From NCBI GenBank assembly GCA_009841265.1, contig VXMB01000009.1:1659019-1723018 (forward strand): a stretch of DNA of 64,000 nucleotides, written 5' to 3'. Below the pieces are notes generated by a model. That model did not search any database and was not told the DNA's origin. It was given only the letters and a program-made list of their open reading frames with translations. Below are positions 44,344-53,391 of the stretch, in pieces; within the stretch, counting starts at the first letter, position 1, and every line of letters starts with the position of its first letter. This stretch comes from Gemmatimonadota bacterium (GTDB lineage Bacteria; JAAXHH01). Made by a program: the position numbers and the translations under genes.

Positions 44344-44889
44344 TAAGTCCCTTCAGCGAGGGTGGTAGTAGTCGTGTTTATTGCATCCGATCGCCTGAAT
44401 TCCGATCAACCCGTCTGTTCACAGTCTTCCGACCGAATTTACTTAAACACCTATATGATTTAAAAACTCAAGTATTAAAAAACCATTATCTAGAAGCGTC
44501 AAGTATAAGGTGGTGATTATAATGTGGTGATCGCTCACGCATAGCGGAGGCGTCACTTGATGAGTTAGAACTTTCTCTTGGAAGACCTGGTAGGAAGGGA
44601 CTACCGGAGCATGCTGAAAGTACACCTGAGCAGTACAACCTATTTCGACGGGATTCCCGATGTCTGGGATACCGCCTTCTGGTTGGCGTAGCCGTACTCG
44701 CCCCATACCTGGCGGATCAGGGGGTCGGCGTCGACCACGTGAATGCGCGTTGACGAGTCTTGCATTTCATGGATGCTCCCGCAGTACACAAAGATGTTGA
44801 CTGAATGATAACAAAGTAGTTTCATGTCGCAATTGTTAAGCATCTGAAGTAGATTGGCATCTTCCCCTTCTCAGTAGAAAGGAAGAAAC
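44344..44889. other. intergenic region with a decayed gene fragment
   Basis: The 546 bases between the giant lipoprotein and the small lipoprotein (divergent) are AT-rich at both ends and contain the winged-helix remnant at 44640. Promoters for both neighbours are expected. An open frame of about 65 codons at 44528-44750 (+) has no start codon. Confidence 0.5.
44640..44740 (-). pseudogene. remnant of a winged-helix output domain
   Basis: The stretch reads VVDADPLIRQVWGEYGYANQKA, matching TFDTLMRQVWGSRAYANQKL of the sensor kinase at 27082. DNA similarity is also clear (for example CGCCAGGT.TGGGG and ACGCCAACCAGAAG). Both flanks are unrelated and a stop follows. It is the leftover of a second kinase/regulator of that family. 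Confidence 0.6.
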
Positions 44890-45504
44890 ATGCGTTTTCT
44901 TGTTTTCGTATGCGTGGTTTTGATATACGGATGTTCCGGTGAGCATTCACCTGTTGCTACGGTTGATATTCCTATTGAACGGGTACGTCTTACCGCCCAC
45001 CAGACTAGTGACGAACCTCTCTATGAAGTGTATGATTTCCGGTGGAACAATTGGAACGATTCCAAGGCGAAGGTGACGGTAAGCGAACCCGGCGAGATCA
45101 GATTCGAGGTGGCGGAAGGCAGCGGCTTGTCCGCCCTTGAACATGGTTTTACTTCTGACGTGTTCGTATTCGCCAACGGGGAACAGGATACGATCGTCGT
45201 GGAATACGACTTTGCAGGGGATGAGTTGTACGCCGGACATTACTGGTTCGATGAAACGATGAACCCTGACCGTACCCAGATGCTTATCGATGAATTGGAC
45301 GTCAGATATGGCGACCCGGCAAGCGAAACAACAGGCCGGATAACCTGGATGAAGAACGGCGATACAGAGGTTTATCTGACTCTGTCGAATGACAGGTCCG
45401 GCGGTTGTCTGCACTACTACAGTCCAGGTTGGGAAGAGAAGGTAGAAAAGGCCAGATCATATAACGACCTTCCCGTCAGAGTAGTCGTGCCGGAAGGGTC
45501 GTGA
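44890..45504 (+). CDS. lipoprotein of unknown function
   Basis: A 204-residue predicted lipoprotein: a short signal ending VLIYGC (Cys15), then SGEHSP. The mature part has beta-strand character and many acidic and aromatic residues (FVFANGEQDTIVVEYDFAGDELYAGHYWF, ITWMKNGDTEVYLTLS). No family is recognised. An AGAAAGGAAG site lies upstream of the ATG and a strong terminator follows 80 bases after the stop, so it is a one-gene transcript. Confidence 0.65.
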   Translation: MRFLVFVCVVLIYGCSGEHSPVATVDIPIERVRLTAHQTSDEPLYEVYDFRWNNWNDSKAKVTVSEPGEIRFEVAEGSGLSALEHGFTSDVFVFANGEQDTIVVEYDFAGDELYAGHYWFDETMNPDRTQMLIDELDVRYGDPASETTGRITWMKNGDTEVYLTLSNDRSGGCLHYYSPGWEEKVEKARSYNDLPVRVVVPEGS

Positions 45505-45585
45505 TTTCAGCACTTCGGATGAAGCTGTAAATAAAATACGGGACGCGACTTTTAACAGCGTATTCAGCATCCGCAATATGAGCAA

Positions 45586-45623
45586 ACGGGTCAGGGACTG
45601 TGTCTCCCTGACCCGTTTTTTTT
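45586..45623 (+). terminator. rho-independent terminator
   Basis: The perfect twelve-base arms ACGGGTCAGGGA (45586-45597) and TCCCTGACCCGT (45605-45616) enclose a seven-base loop and are followed by eight T. It ends the lipoprotein gene and may also serve the convergent ligase gene. Confidence 0.92.
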
Positions 45624-45682
45624 CATCGCACCGGCGCATCAGGCCGGTGTAATCACGCTGAAATGTGCGGAGCGACAAGAAC

Positions 45683-48115
45683 CTAACTGCCGGGCCTCAT
45701 CCGGTCTCTAAGTATGCGGCGGATGAGCTTGCCCGAAGCGGTATGGGGGAGTTCGTCCACTACGACGACACGATCGATTTTGAACAAGGGGTTCAGGCCG
45801 GAGGAAATCATGGCCTGGAGTTCCGTTTTTAGCGTGTCGAGGTCGAAGTCGACGTCGCGATCAAGGTCGCGATCGAGGTCTCGATCGAGGCCAGTTTGTG
45901 AGTCGACGGCGCGAGAACCAGTGTCGCGTGAACCGATGTTAGCGCGAGAGCCGACGGCACCGCTTCCGCCCTCAGGGACGATGAATACCACGAGCCTTTC
46001 CGCACCTTCTCCCTCGGGCTGCATCGCCACGGCCGCGCTCTCGTAGACGGCGGGATGACCATCGATGATCCGCTCCAGTTCCAGGGGGCTGACCATGATG
46101 CCGCCCAGGTTCATCCCGTCGTCGGCCCGTCCCTGGGACCGGAAATATCCGTGGTGAAGCCGTTGAGTGTGGTCCCCGTGCCTGCGCAGGACCTCGCCCC
46201 GCGGACTTGCCGGACAGCCTTCGTAGTAGACTTCGTCGTGGTCTCCGTTGAGCAATTGCTGGGACATGCCCATTGCGGGCGGCACGAGGAAAAGTTCGCC
46301 GGTCTCCCCCTCCCCGACCTCTGCCCCCTTTTCGTCCAGAATGACGAAATCCACGCCCAGGTTCGCTGTGCTGAATGCCGCGGGCGAACAGGGCTGGAGG
46401 ACCGTACAGGCCAGGTGGCCGCCCCCGATCTCGGTGCCGCCGAGGTATTCGATCACGGGCGCCCGGTATCCGGCGCGGCTCATGAGCCACAGGTAGTCGG
46501 CCCGGCTGGCGGGCTCGCCCGTAGAACTGAACACGCGGACAGACGGTCGGTCGACGCCTTCGGTAATGTCGCCGTGGCTCCCTTCGACCATGTTGCCCTG
46601 CCGCCCTTCGGCCACGCCGCCGTGACTTCCTTCGACCATGCCGCCGCGCCGCCACGTCCGCACCAGTGAGGGGATGACGCCCTGCATGGTTACCCCTGCG
46701 CTCCGGATGAAGCGGAGGTATTCGGGCGTATTGGCCGCACCCGGATACAGGGCCATACATGCGCCGTTTACAAGCGTGGCGTAGATGAGCCACGGCCCCA
46801 TCATCCAGCCGATATTGGTCGGCCAGGTCGTCACGTCGTCGCCGTGAATGTCCTGGTGGTAGAACCCGTCCATGGCGCTCTTGATGGGCGTCAGGTGGTT
46901 CCATGGTATGGCCTTCGGTTCGCCGGTGGTCCCCGAAGAGAACAGGATGTTGGTCGTACGATAGGGATCGCCGGTCACGGACTCGAAGGTGTCTGCGCCG
47001 GACAGGAGATTGGTCCAGGCGATGTCGCCGGGGCGGAGTTGGGGCGCGTCGCCGCCTGATGCGGATGCGGTAGTTTCGCCGGCAGACGGGACATCGGCTG
47101 AGTGCGCTGCGTCGCCTGTCCGGCCGGCGCCGCCCGACCGGGTGTCCCTGCCAGTCCGGCCGTCTCCGCCCGACGGCACGACGATCACTGTGGACGCACC
47201 CGCTTCAACAACCGTGGCGTAATGCGGAAGTACTTTACCCGCGTGAACGTAACGGTCCATGGTGACCGCGCAGCTCGCGCCGGCAATGGCCATGCGGCGC
47301 TGAATCTCCTTCGGCGGGAAGCTGTCGGCGATGGAGACGACCCGGGAACCCGCGCGGATGATGGCCAGGTAGGCGATCACGCATTCCAGGTTCAGGGGCA
47401 TGTAGAGCGCGATGGCCTTTCCGGGCGCAAGGCCCCGGTCGCACAGGCCGTTGGCGACGCGGTTGACGAGACATTCGAGTTCGCCGTAGTTCGTCGTGCG
47501 GAGCGTTGGACCATCGGAGGCGTCCGGGGCGTCCGGAGCGCTTGAGTCGTCCGGGGCGTCGGGACCATCCGGACCGGCTGGACCAACCGGGCTATTCGGT
47601 CCCGGCGTGATGATCGCGGGACGGTTTGGATCGGTCGTGAAGCAGCTGTCGACGATGTTGAGTTCCGCGCCCGGCAGCCACCGGGGGTCGCGGACGCCGC
47701 CGCGTGAACCGCTGGCTCCCCCGTCCAGGTCGAGGATGGCGTCCGGTGGTCTCGTGAACACGATGCCGAGCCGCTGGAGGGTGTGGATCCAGAATGCAGA
47801 GGGGTCGCGGACGGACCAGGTGTGGAAATCTACGTAGCGGTCGATACTCAGGGCCGTCATGCTCGCCTGGAGATTCGAACGGCGCACGGTCTCTTCGTCG
47901 GGCGTCCAGACCACGGGCGGGCCATCCTCCGGGCGGCGCCCATCAAATATACGCCGGAAGGCCGCCAGGTGTTCCTCGAAGGGCAGGGGCTCCCGCCGCG
48001 AACGTTCGACGAACGCTCGCCAGGCCTGGTCCTGACGTGCGGTGGCCGGGCGGGCGGGGTCCGGCCAGTTGGAGTCCGGCGCCCCGGACTCGGCGTTTCG
48101 ACGTTTCGCGCACAT
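45683..48115 (-). CDS. AMP-forming acyl-CoA synthetase (acetoacetyl/acetyl-CoA synthetase-like)
   Basis: An 810-residue ANL-superfamily ligase with the AMP-binding P-loop ILFSSGTTGEPK (390-401), motif EYLGGTEIGGGHL (556-568), the hinge GYFRSQGRADDGMNLGG (656-672) and the adenylating Lys K796 in HTASGKLIRR. The N-terminal cap (SFFEEH-like region, VDFHTWSVRDPSAFW) and the layout resemble acetoacetyl-CoA synthetase. Four low-complexity insertions not found in the family interrupt it: about 174-204 (Gly/Pro/Asp), 315-358 (Gly/Thr/Ser), 488-523 (two MVEGSHG repeats) and 716-760 (Asp-Arg-Asp-Leu repeats). The lactonase gene ends ten bases upstream, so the two are cotranscribed. Confidence 0.85.
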   Translation of the reverse strand: MCAKRRNAESGAPDSNWPDPARPATARQDQAWRAFVERSRREPLPFEEHLAAFRRIFDGRRPEDGPPVVWTPDEETVRRSNLQASMTALSIDRYVDFHTWSVRDPSAFWIHTLQRLGIVFTRPPDAILDLDGGASGSRGGVRDPRWLPGAELNIVDSCFTTDPNRPAIITPGPNSPVGPAGPDGPDAPDDSSAPDAPDASDGPTLRTTNYGELECLVNRVANGLCDRGLAPGKAIALYMPLNLECVIAYLAIIRAGSRVVSIADSFPPKEIQRRMAIAGASCAVTMDRYVHAGKVLPHYATVVEAGASTVIVVPSGGDGRTGRDTRSGGAGRTGDAAHSADVPSAGETTASASGGDAPQLRPGDIAWTNLLSGADTFESVTGDPYRTTNILFSSGTTGEPKAIPWNHLTPIKSAMDGFYHQDIHGDDVTTWPTNIGWMMGPWLIYATLVNGACMALYPGAANTPEYLRFIRSAGVTMQGVIPSLVRTWRRGGMVEGSHGGVAEGRQGNMVEGSHGDITEGVDRPSVRVFSSTGEPASRADYLWLMSRAGYRAPVIEYLGGTEIGGGHLACTVLQPCSPAAFSTANLGVDFVILDEKGAEVGEGETGELFLVPPAMGMSQQLLNGDHDEVYYEGCPASPRGEVLRRHGDHTQRLHHGYFRSQGRADDGMNLGGIMVSPLELERIIDGHPAVYESAAVAMQPEGEGAERLVVFIVPEGGSGAVGSRANIGSRDTGSRAVDSQTGLDRDLDRDLDRDVDFDLDTLKTELQAMISSGLNPLFKIDRVVVVDELPHTASGKLIRRILRDRMRPGS
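45840..45895. repeat. 12-bp tandem repeat inside the ligase gene
   Basis: Several copies of a GTCGCGATCGAG-like unit encode the Asp-Leu-Asp-Arg repeat near residue 745. The change in copy number keeps the frame and falls in a surface loop before the C-terminal domain. Confidence 0.75.
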
Positions 48116-48124
48116 GGGCTGGAA

Positions 48125-49195
48125 TCAGTCCAACACGACCATCTTCAGGCACACCGCCATGGGGATCTCGGCCACGACGCCCGAGAGATGGAGCAGGCCC
48201 GTGTCGGGGTCGAGGCGGTGGTAGGTGACCGTATCCGAGCTCTGGTTGCCGCAAAGGACGAAGCTGCCGGTCGGATCGATCCCGAAGTTTCTCGGATTCT
48301 CGCCGCCAGTGGGTACGATACCGAGCAGCGACAGGCGGCCCGAATCCCCGTCCACGGCGTACATGGCGAGGCTGTCGTGGCCCCGGTTGGAGCCGTAGAG
48401 GTACCGGCCGTCGTCGGTGATGTGGATGTCCGCCGTGTGGCTCACCTCGTCGTAGCCGTCGGGCAGCGTCGTCACCGTTTCGATCGCGGTGAGCGTGCCG
48501 GCCGATCCGTCGTAGGCGAAGGCCGTGATCGTATTGCCCATCTCGTTGATGACGTAGGCGAACTTCCGATTGGGATGGAATTCGATGTGCCGGGGTCCCG
48601 AGCCGGGCGGCACCGACGCCTCCCCGTGGGGCGTCAGCACGGCCGTGTCCGGATCGAGGGCGTAGATCATCACCTTGTCGGTCCCCAGGTCCGGCGAGAA
48701 GACGAAGTTGTAGTCCAGGTCGTGGCGGATCATGTGGGCGTGGGGTTCCTGCTGGCGGCTCTGGTCGACGCTCGAGCCGGTGTGCTGGATGACCGACGCC
48801 GCCTCGCCCAGGGAACCGTCGTCATTCACGGGGAAGGAGGACACGGACCCGCCTCCGTAGTTGGCCGCGAGCACGGCCTTTCCGCTTCGATGCACGTCGA
48901 TGGAGCACGGCCCGGCGCCCCCTGACGACTGGCTGTTCAGGGGCGTGAGCGTGCCGGACCCGTCCACTGCATAGGCGAAGACGCCGCCGTGGGGATCGCC
49001 GGTCTCGCCGACGGCGTAGAGGTAGCGGGCGTCCGGCGTCAGGACCAGGAAGGACGGGTTCGTGATGCCGCCCACGTGGCTGACGTATTCCATGACGCCC
49101 GTGGCGGTATCTACGTCGTAGACATAGATGCCCTTGCTGGTGGTCTGGGTGTAGGTGCCGACGAATACGCGAACGGTCCGGGCGTTACTGGACAT
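48125..49195 (-). CDS. lactonase family seven-bladed propeller protein (YbhE-like)
   Basis: 356 residues of the YbhE/6-phosphogluconolactonase propeller family: FVGTYTQTTSKGIYVYDVD at the start, repeated blades (NPSFLVLTPDARYLYAVGE, GPCSIDVHRSGKAVLAANY, GPRHIEFHPNRKFAYVINE), and the closing GENPRNFGIDPTGSFVLCGNQ. It should open a sugar lactone. The exact lactone is unknown and the family is broad. It is the first gene of a two-gene unit with the ligase at 45683. No signal peptide is seen. Confidence 0.88.
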   Translation of the reverse strand: MSSNARTVRVFVGTYTQTTSKGIYVYDVDTATGVMEYVSHVGGITNPSFLVLTPDARYLYAVGETGDPHGGVFAYAVDGSGTLTPLNSQSSGGAGPCSIDVHRSGKAVLAANYGGGSVSSFPVNDDGSLGEAASVIQHTGSSVDQSRQQEPHAHMIRHDLDYNFVFSPDLGTDKVMIYALDPDTAVLTPHGEASVPPGSGPRHIEFHPNRKFAYVINEMGNTITAFAYDGSAGTLTAIETVTTLPDGYDEVSHTADIHITDDGRYLYGSNRGHDSLAMYAVDGDSGRLSLLGIVPTGGENPRNFGIDPTGSFVLCGNQSSDTVTYHRLDPDTGLLHLSGVVAEIPMAVCLKMVVLD

Positions 49196-49407
49196 AGGGT
49201 GGTTCTCCTTGGTTGGCTGAGAGTATCCGATCTAAAGGTGAACTATCCCGATCGGAATGGATAAATGCTTCCTGTTACTTTTAAAAAAACCGCGAGATTG
49301 ATTAACGGATTTCCTACTCATTCAATATGACAGATCGTTCTGCACAATTGAACACATTTAAATACCTTGCCGATGTCATGCACACACCGATAGGAGAAAA
49401 TCCAAAG
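49196..49407. other. intergenic region, divergent
   Basis: AT-rich 212-base gap between the lactonase (minus) and the small coil gene (plus), with likely divergent promoters. No gene is seen. Confidence 0.45.
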
Positions 49408-49662
49408 ATGAATAATCACAAAACCCACAGAGACACGGAAGAATTGATGGAGGAAGTGTACTTCAAGGACCAGAGCGTCAAAAGCCGTCTGTCCGGTCTT
49501 GAAACTTCGGAAGACAGCATGCGTGAACTCATAGAATACAGCGCCGAACAGTTGAAGGAGATGAAAAGCGATGCCCGCTGGTGGAGAAAAACTCTTATTA
49601 CCTGTATTATTGCGAATTTCGGGTTGCTCATCACCATAACGATCAAACTGCTACTGGACTGA
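49408..49662 (+). CDS. small coiled-coil protein with C-terminal membrane helix
   Basis: 84 residues: a charged helical segment (KDQSVKSRLSGLETSEDSMRELIEYSAEQLKEM) and a C-terminal membrane helix (TLITCIIANFGLLITITIKLLL). The ATG at 49408 has GGAG eleven bases upstream. An in-frame ATG at 49327 would add a 27-residue tail without support. It is similar in build to the gene at 37825. It lies 16 bases before the next small gene, probably one operon. The role is unknown. Confidence 0.65.
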   Translation: MNNHKTHRDTEELMEEVYFKDQSVKSRLSGLETSEDSMRELIEYSAEQLKEMKSDARWWRKTLITCIIANFGLLITITIKLLLD

Positions 49663-49678
49663 TCGAAGGGAGTACGCC

Positions 49679-49882
49679 ATGTCCTCGAAGAAAGGCCGGG
49701 TTCTGACCCCCGAGGTCGTTGAACACATAAAAAACACGCTGCTGGAAACACTGCATGACGAAGATATCCTGACCATGGGCATTGAGATCGATATTAAGCT
49801 CACCAGCGGTTACCGGGACAAGATCTGGCGGGGTTGGAAGCATCCAAGACCCTCCAACAGACCGTTTCCCCAGGTCGACTGA
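49679..49882 (+). CDS. small hypothetical protein
   Basis: 67 residues, mostly helical at first (LTPEVVEHIKNTLLETLHDED) and ending in a Pro-rich tail. GAAGGGAG lies eight bases before the ATG. No family is recognised. Context with the coiled-coil gene just upstream suggests a joint role. It is convergent with the epimerase gene, eight bases away. Confidence 0.55.
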   Translation: MSSKKGRVLTPEVVEHIKNTLLETLHDEDILTMGIEIDIKLTSGYRDKIWRGWKHPRPSNRPFPQVD

Positions 49883-49889
49883 CCTACGG

Positions 49890-50609
49890 CTACTCCGCAG
49901 GCCTCCGTTGCCACTGCCACCACTCCTCCTGCGGCGCGTACCCCAGGATGCGTTCGGCCTTCTCGAGACTGTATTGCCCCGGGCCGTAATGGCTGTGCAG
50001 GTTGAAGGCCTGGTAGAAGCCGGGTACCGAGGGGAGTTCGAGGCCCTGGCGGCAGGCCACGGCGAGGTCGTCGTGGATGATGAGGAAGCTCCGGGTCGAC
50101 GTTTTGCCGGTATGCTCCGTCGGCCGGGGGCCCAGGCCCTGGAACAGGAAGCAGACCGTGTGGATCTCGTGGTGCCGGGCGAAGCTCCGGACGATCTCGT
50201 TGCTCAGGTGCTTGGTGATGAAATAGTAGTCGGAGGAAGGCGCGTCGGGCGCGTCGACGGGGATGTCGGTGTCGTGCACGTAGGCCAGGAGGGTCTGGGC
50301 CGGGCCGGTGTGGATCACCTTTCGGATCCCGGCGTCGGCGGCCGCCTTCATCACGTTCCAGGCCCCGATGGTATTGACCTGAAAACTCAGCGTGTCGTCG
50401 TGGCGCAGGACCGTGAAGTTCATGACCGCGTCCACGCCCTCCATGGCCTCGCGGACCTGACCGTAGTCCCACACGTCCACGTTGAGGACGGGCTTGCCGT
50501 CCGGGTGGTCCTTGATGTCGGCCAGCCGCAGGTCGTAGTCCTTCTCGAGCGCGGGGGTGATGTGCGGCGCGATGAGCCCGGACGCACCGAGCAGCAGGAC
50601 TTTCTTCAT
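49890..50609 (-). CDS. NAD-dependent epimerase/dehydratase (extended SDR)
   Basis: 239 residues, beginning MKKVLLLGASGLIAPHITPAL (Gly-rich NAD motif, GxxGxxx). The active-site block SSDYYFITKHLSNEIV carries the catalytic Tyr and Lys. VMNFTVLRHDDTLSFQVNTIGAWNV is a typical SDR stretch. The ATG at 50609 has GAGGTG six bases upstream. It is similar to sugar-nucleotide epimerases and uronate dehydrogenases. Together with the next gene on the same strand it suggests sugar oxidation. Confidence 0.82.
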   Translation of the reverse strand: MKKVLLLGASGLIAPHITPALEKDYDLRLADIKDHPDGKPVLNVDVWDYGQVREAMEGVDAVMNFTVLRHDDTLSFQVNTIGAWNVMKAAADAGIRKVIHTGPAQTLLAYVHDTDIPVDAPDAPSSDYYFITKHLSNEIVRSFARHHEIHTVCFLFQGLGPRPTEHTGKTSTRSFLIIHDDLAVACRQGLELPSVPGFYQAFNLHSHYGPGQYSLEKAERILGYAPQEEWWQWQRRPAE

Positions 50610-50706
50610 GGATGACACCTCAGTGGATGGCACCTCGATACGGCGTCCGTTGCGCGCCGTGGTCCAAGGTCCGCGGCGATTTCAAGACTGAACATCGTGC
50701 CTCCCC

Positions 50707-51477
50707 TCAGTCCCGCCAGTTCGCGGCGAAGTTGTGGACCGGCGCATAGCCGAGGTTGCGGGCCTGGTTGATGAGGTACTTCGGATTCTCCAGGTCGGCG
50801 CAGACGTGGTACATGGCGTACCGGCTCGTCCACCAGACCTGGTCCGAGGCGTCGCGCTCCAGGGCGAGACGGAAGGCCTGGGCTGCGTCCCGGTAGTCAA
50901 GCCAAAGCAGGTCGGGCGCCTGGCCGGCCACCTCCTCTTCTCTGACGAGGGTCCCCAACCGAAGTCCCGTGACCGTCACCAGGTGGTCCCTGGCGAATTC
51001 CCGGGCGGTGTGCTCGCCCAGGTAACGGGACATGGCCGGCATGTCGGGTTCGGGCAGCGGTTTCCATAGCTCGCTGATGTACACGTCGTCGGGATAGGGC
51101 CGGAAGAGGTCCAGGGTGCCGCCGTAAACGAAACGCTTGACGCCCGCCTCCACGCCGGCCTTGAAGAGCTGGTGCGTGCCCCGCGTGGCCAGTTCCAGGA
51201 GGTGCTTCTCGCGCTCCACCTCGGACTCCGGCAGGTCCTGCGGCGGCTCGCCCGTGTGGACGACGGCGTCCATGCCGCGGACCGCCCGCCAGGCGAAGTC
51301 CTGGTCCAGCAGGCTGCCCTGGGCGGCATCGCCGGCCGATTCCCCGCGCGTTTCGCGCCCGGTCGCGGCTGGCGCTTCGACGGGCGATTCGTCCACAAGA
51401 CGGAGCCTGTGGTCTTTTAAGGCTTCGGCCACCGCCTGTCCCAGCCGGCTGGCGGCGCCGGTTATCAGGATATCCAT
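50707..51477 (-). CDS. NAD-dependent epimerase/dehydratase, second copy
   Basis: 256 residues starting MDILITGAASRLGQAVAEAL. It has VVHTGEPP and a degenerate active site (AMSRYLGEHTAREFA, with Tyr but Gly-Glu in place of Tyr-x-x-x-Lys), so catalytic use of the normal SDR triad is doubtful. It resembles uronate-dehydrogenase-like SDRs. AAAGGAG lies before the ATG at 51477. It is only distantly related to the epimerase at 49890. Confidence 0.75.
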   Translation of the reverse strand: MDILITGAASRLGQAVAEALKDHRLRLVDESPVEAPAATGRETRGESAGDAAQGSLLDQDFAWRAVRGMDAVVHTGEPPQDLPESEVEREKHLLELATRGTHQLFKAGVEAGVKRFVYGGTLDLFRPYPDDVYISELWKPLPEPDMPAMSRYLGEHTAREFARDHLVTVTGLRLGTLVREEEVAGQAPDLLWLDYRDAAQAFRLALERDASDQVWWTSRYAMYHVCADLENPKYLINQARNLGYAPVHNFAANWRD

Positions 51478-51590
51478 GGTTGCTCCTTTGAGATTCCGAC
51501 TTTTGCTGCGAGTTTTCCGAATCTAGCTCCGACTAATCCGATATAGGGTCGCGCGACCGGCAGGATCACACGCCCGGTGGCGAAACCGTC

Positions 51591-52421
51591 TCAGTCCTGC
51601 GGATCTTCAAAGGTCCACAGGTCCAGGGCCGTTCCGCCCAGCACGCTGGGCAGGTCCTCCGGCGCGATGAACTTCATTTCGTCGCGGACGACCGTCAGGG
51701 TCTGGCCGTAGGCGGCGTTCGCGAGGCAGACCGGCCAGTCGGTGCCCCACATGATGCGGCGACCTCCGAAGGCCTGGTAGACCGCCTTGACCATGGCATG
51801 GGTATCTGACCACGGATATTCCTGATTCGAAATGGACCAGGTATGGCTGATCTTCACATAAACACGGGGGTACCGGACCAGGTCGAGGACGGCCTGGATT
51901 TCGTCCGGCCGGTCCGGCTGTGCGTCGGCCATGTGGTCCACGACGACGTCGAGATCGGGAAACCGGTCCAGCAGACTGGCCAGTTCGGGCAACCGGCCGG
52001 GCCGCGTCAGCATGAGCAACGGAACCTCGAGTTCCTCCGCGCGCCGGAAGATGGGCGGCATCAGGGGACCACGGAACCAGTCGCCCGCCGGTCCTTCGGC
52101 GGGACTCAGCCGCACGCCCTGGAAACCGTGCTCCTCCACCCATTGGCTGAGATGGTCCGGCGCGGCGGGGTCTTCCGGATTGACGCGGCAGACTCCGGCA
52201 AACCGGTCCGGGTACGTGCGCAGGACGTGGGAAACGTAGGTATTATCCCAACGGTAGCCGATGTACTGAACGAGGACGGTCTTCTCCACGCCGTGCCGGT
52301 CTTTCAGGGCCAGGAGCATCTCCGCTGTCCGGTCCTCGGCGGGCGGGGCGTCGTTCTCCGCGGGCCAGGGGAAGGCGGGATCGTTGACCCAGACGTGGGT
52401 ATGGGGGTCGATGATGCGCAT
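51591..52421 (-). CDS. amidohydrolase, L-fuconolactonase-like (COG3618)
   Basis: 276 residues of the amidohydrolase superfamily: the start MRIIDPHTHVWVNDPAFPWP carries the metal HxH, then VLVQYIGYRWDNTYV, GVRLSPAEGPAGDWFRGP, VVVDHMADAQP and the C-terminal metal Asp in MWGTDWPVCL. The group includes lactonases for fucono- and related lactones. The ATG at 52421 is chosen because the HxH block follows at once; the longer frame upstream is only a shadow of the NHL gene. That gene ends 16 bases before it. Confidence 0.85.
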   Translation of the reverse strand: MRIIDPHTHVWVNDPAFPWPAENDAPPAEDRTAEMLLALKDRHGVEKTVLVQYIGYRWDNTYVSHVLRTYPDRFAGVCRVNPEDPAAPDHLSQWVEEHGFQGVRLSPAEGPAGDWFRGPLMPPIFRRAEELEVPLLMLTRPGRLPELASLLDRFPDLDVVVDHMADAQPDRPDEIQAVLDLVRYPRVYVKISHTWSISNQEYPWSDTHAMVKAVYQAFGGRRIMWGTDWPVCLANAAYGQTLTVVRDEMKFIAPEDLPSVLGGTALDLWTFEDPQD

Positions 52422-52437
52422 GGATCTCGTATTGTGA

Positions 52438-53304
52438 TCAGCGGGTCCGCACGAACTTCTGCAAACGGGCGTCGGCCTGGACCTCGCCGACGTAGAGGTC
52501 GCCGCGGGAGTCCATCCAGATGCCGTGGGGACATCCGGCGAACTCACCGGGCCGGTCGCTGCGCCGTCCACCTCCCCAGCTGCTGACGAGGTCGCCGTCC
52601 AGGGTGTATATACCCACCTGCTGGTCGAGTTCGGCCACGTAGACGATCTCCTCTTCCGGATCGAAGAAGGTGGTGTCGGGCTTGCCTGGAACGGCGCGTT
52701 CCTCGAGGTAGTTACCTTCCAGGTCGAAGAGCTGGATGCGCTCGTTGGTGCGATCACACGCCCAGATCCGGTCATGGCGGTCGATGCGGACGCAATGGCT
52801 GAGTTCGAACTGGCCCGGACCCGAGCCCCAGCTTCCCCAGGAGTGGATGTGGCGGCCCTCGGCGTCGTAATGGTGGATCCGGGCATTTTCGTAGCCGTCG
52901 GACACGTAGATGTCACCGTTCGGCGCGACGACGGCATCGGTGGGCTTCCGGAAGGGATCGCCGTCCGTCGCGCCGGGAACGCCGGGCATGCCGATCACCC
53001 TCACCTGGTTTCCATCGCGGTCGAACTTGCGGACGCAGTGATCCAGCCAGTCGGTGAGATAGAGGTTGTCCTCGCCGTCGATGTAGATACCGTGCGCGTC
53101 CTTGAGAATGCCGTCGCCGATCGTCTTGATGAATTGGCCGTCGCGGTCGAATACGATTAAAGGATGCTCGCTCCGCGAGTACACGTACACCCGGTCCTGC
53201 GAATCGCACGCCACGCCCGTAATCCAGCCGAAGGACCAGCCCTCCGGCAGACTGTACCAGTTTTCCTGCACCTCGTAGGTGTACGCGCCGCTGCCGAAAC
53301 TCAT
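52438..53304 (-). CDS. NHL-repeat six-bladed beta-propeller protein
   Basis: 288 residues made of NHL-type blades: ITGVACDSQDRVYVYSR, AHGIYIDGEDNLYLTDW, DAVVAPNGDIYVSDGYENARI, SHCVRIDRHDRIWACDR, IVYVAELDQQVGIY and CPHGIWMDSRGDLYVGEV. No signal peptide. The ATG at 53304 is preferred over 53310 because it sits at a normal distance from AGAGG. Such propellers often accompany amidohydrolases in environmental sugar clusters; the ligand is unknown. Confidence 0.85.
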   Translation of the reverse strand: MSFGSGAYTYEVQENWYSLPEGWSFGWITGVACDSQDRVYVYSRSEHPLIVFDRDGQFIKTIGDGILKDAHGIYIDGEDNLYLTDWLDHCVRKFDRDGNQVRVIGMPGVPGATDGDPFRKPTDAVVAPNGDIYVSDGYENARIHHYDAEGRHIHSWGSWGSGPGQFELSHCVRIDRHDRIWACDRTNERIQLFDLEGNYLEERAVPGKPDTTFFDPEEEIVYVAELDQQVGIYTLDGDLVSSWGGGRRSDRPGEFAGCPHGIWMDSRGDLYVGEVQADARLQKFVRTR

Positions 53305-53391
53305 GTGCATGCCTCTTTCATGTTGTCGTTTCGTATTAATATGTTTCGTAACAATACCTGAAGTTTCGATTCGCAATCAAGACACAAACGA

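Noticed and set aside
44528..44750. An open + strand frame with protein-like segments near the winged-helix remnant
   Set aside because: It has no start codon and lies opposite a better-supported remnant.
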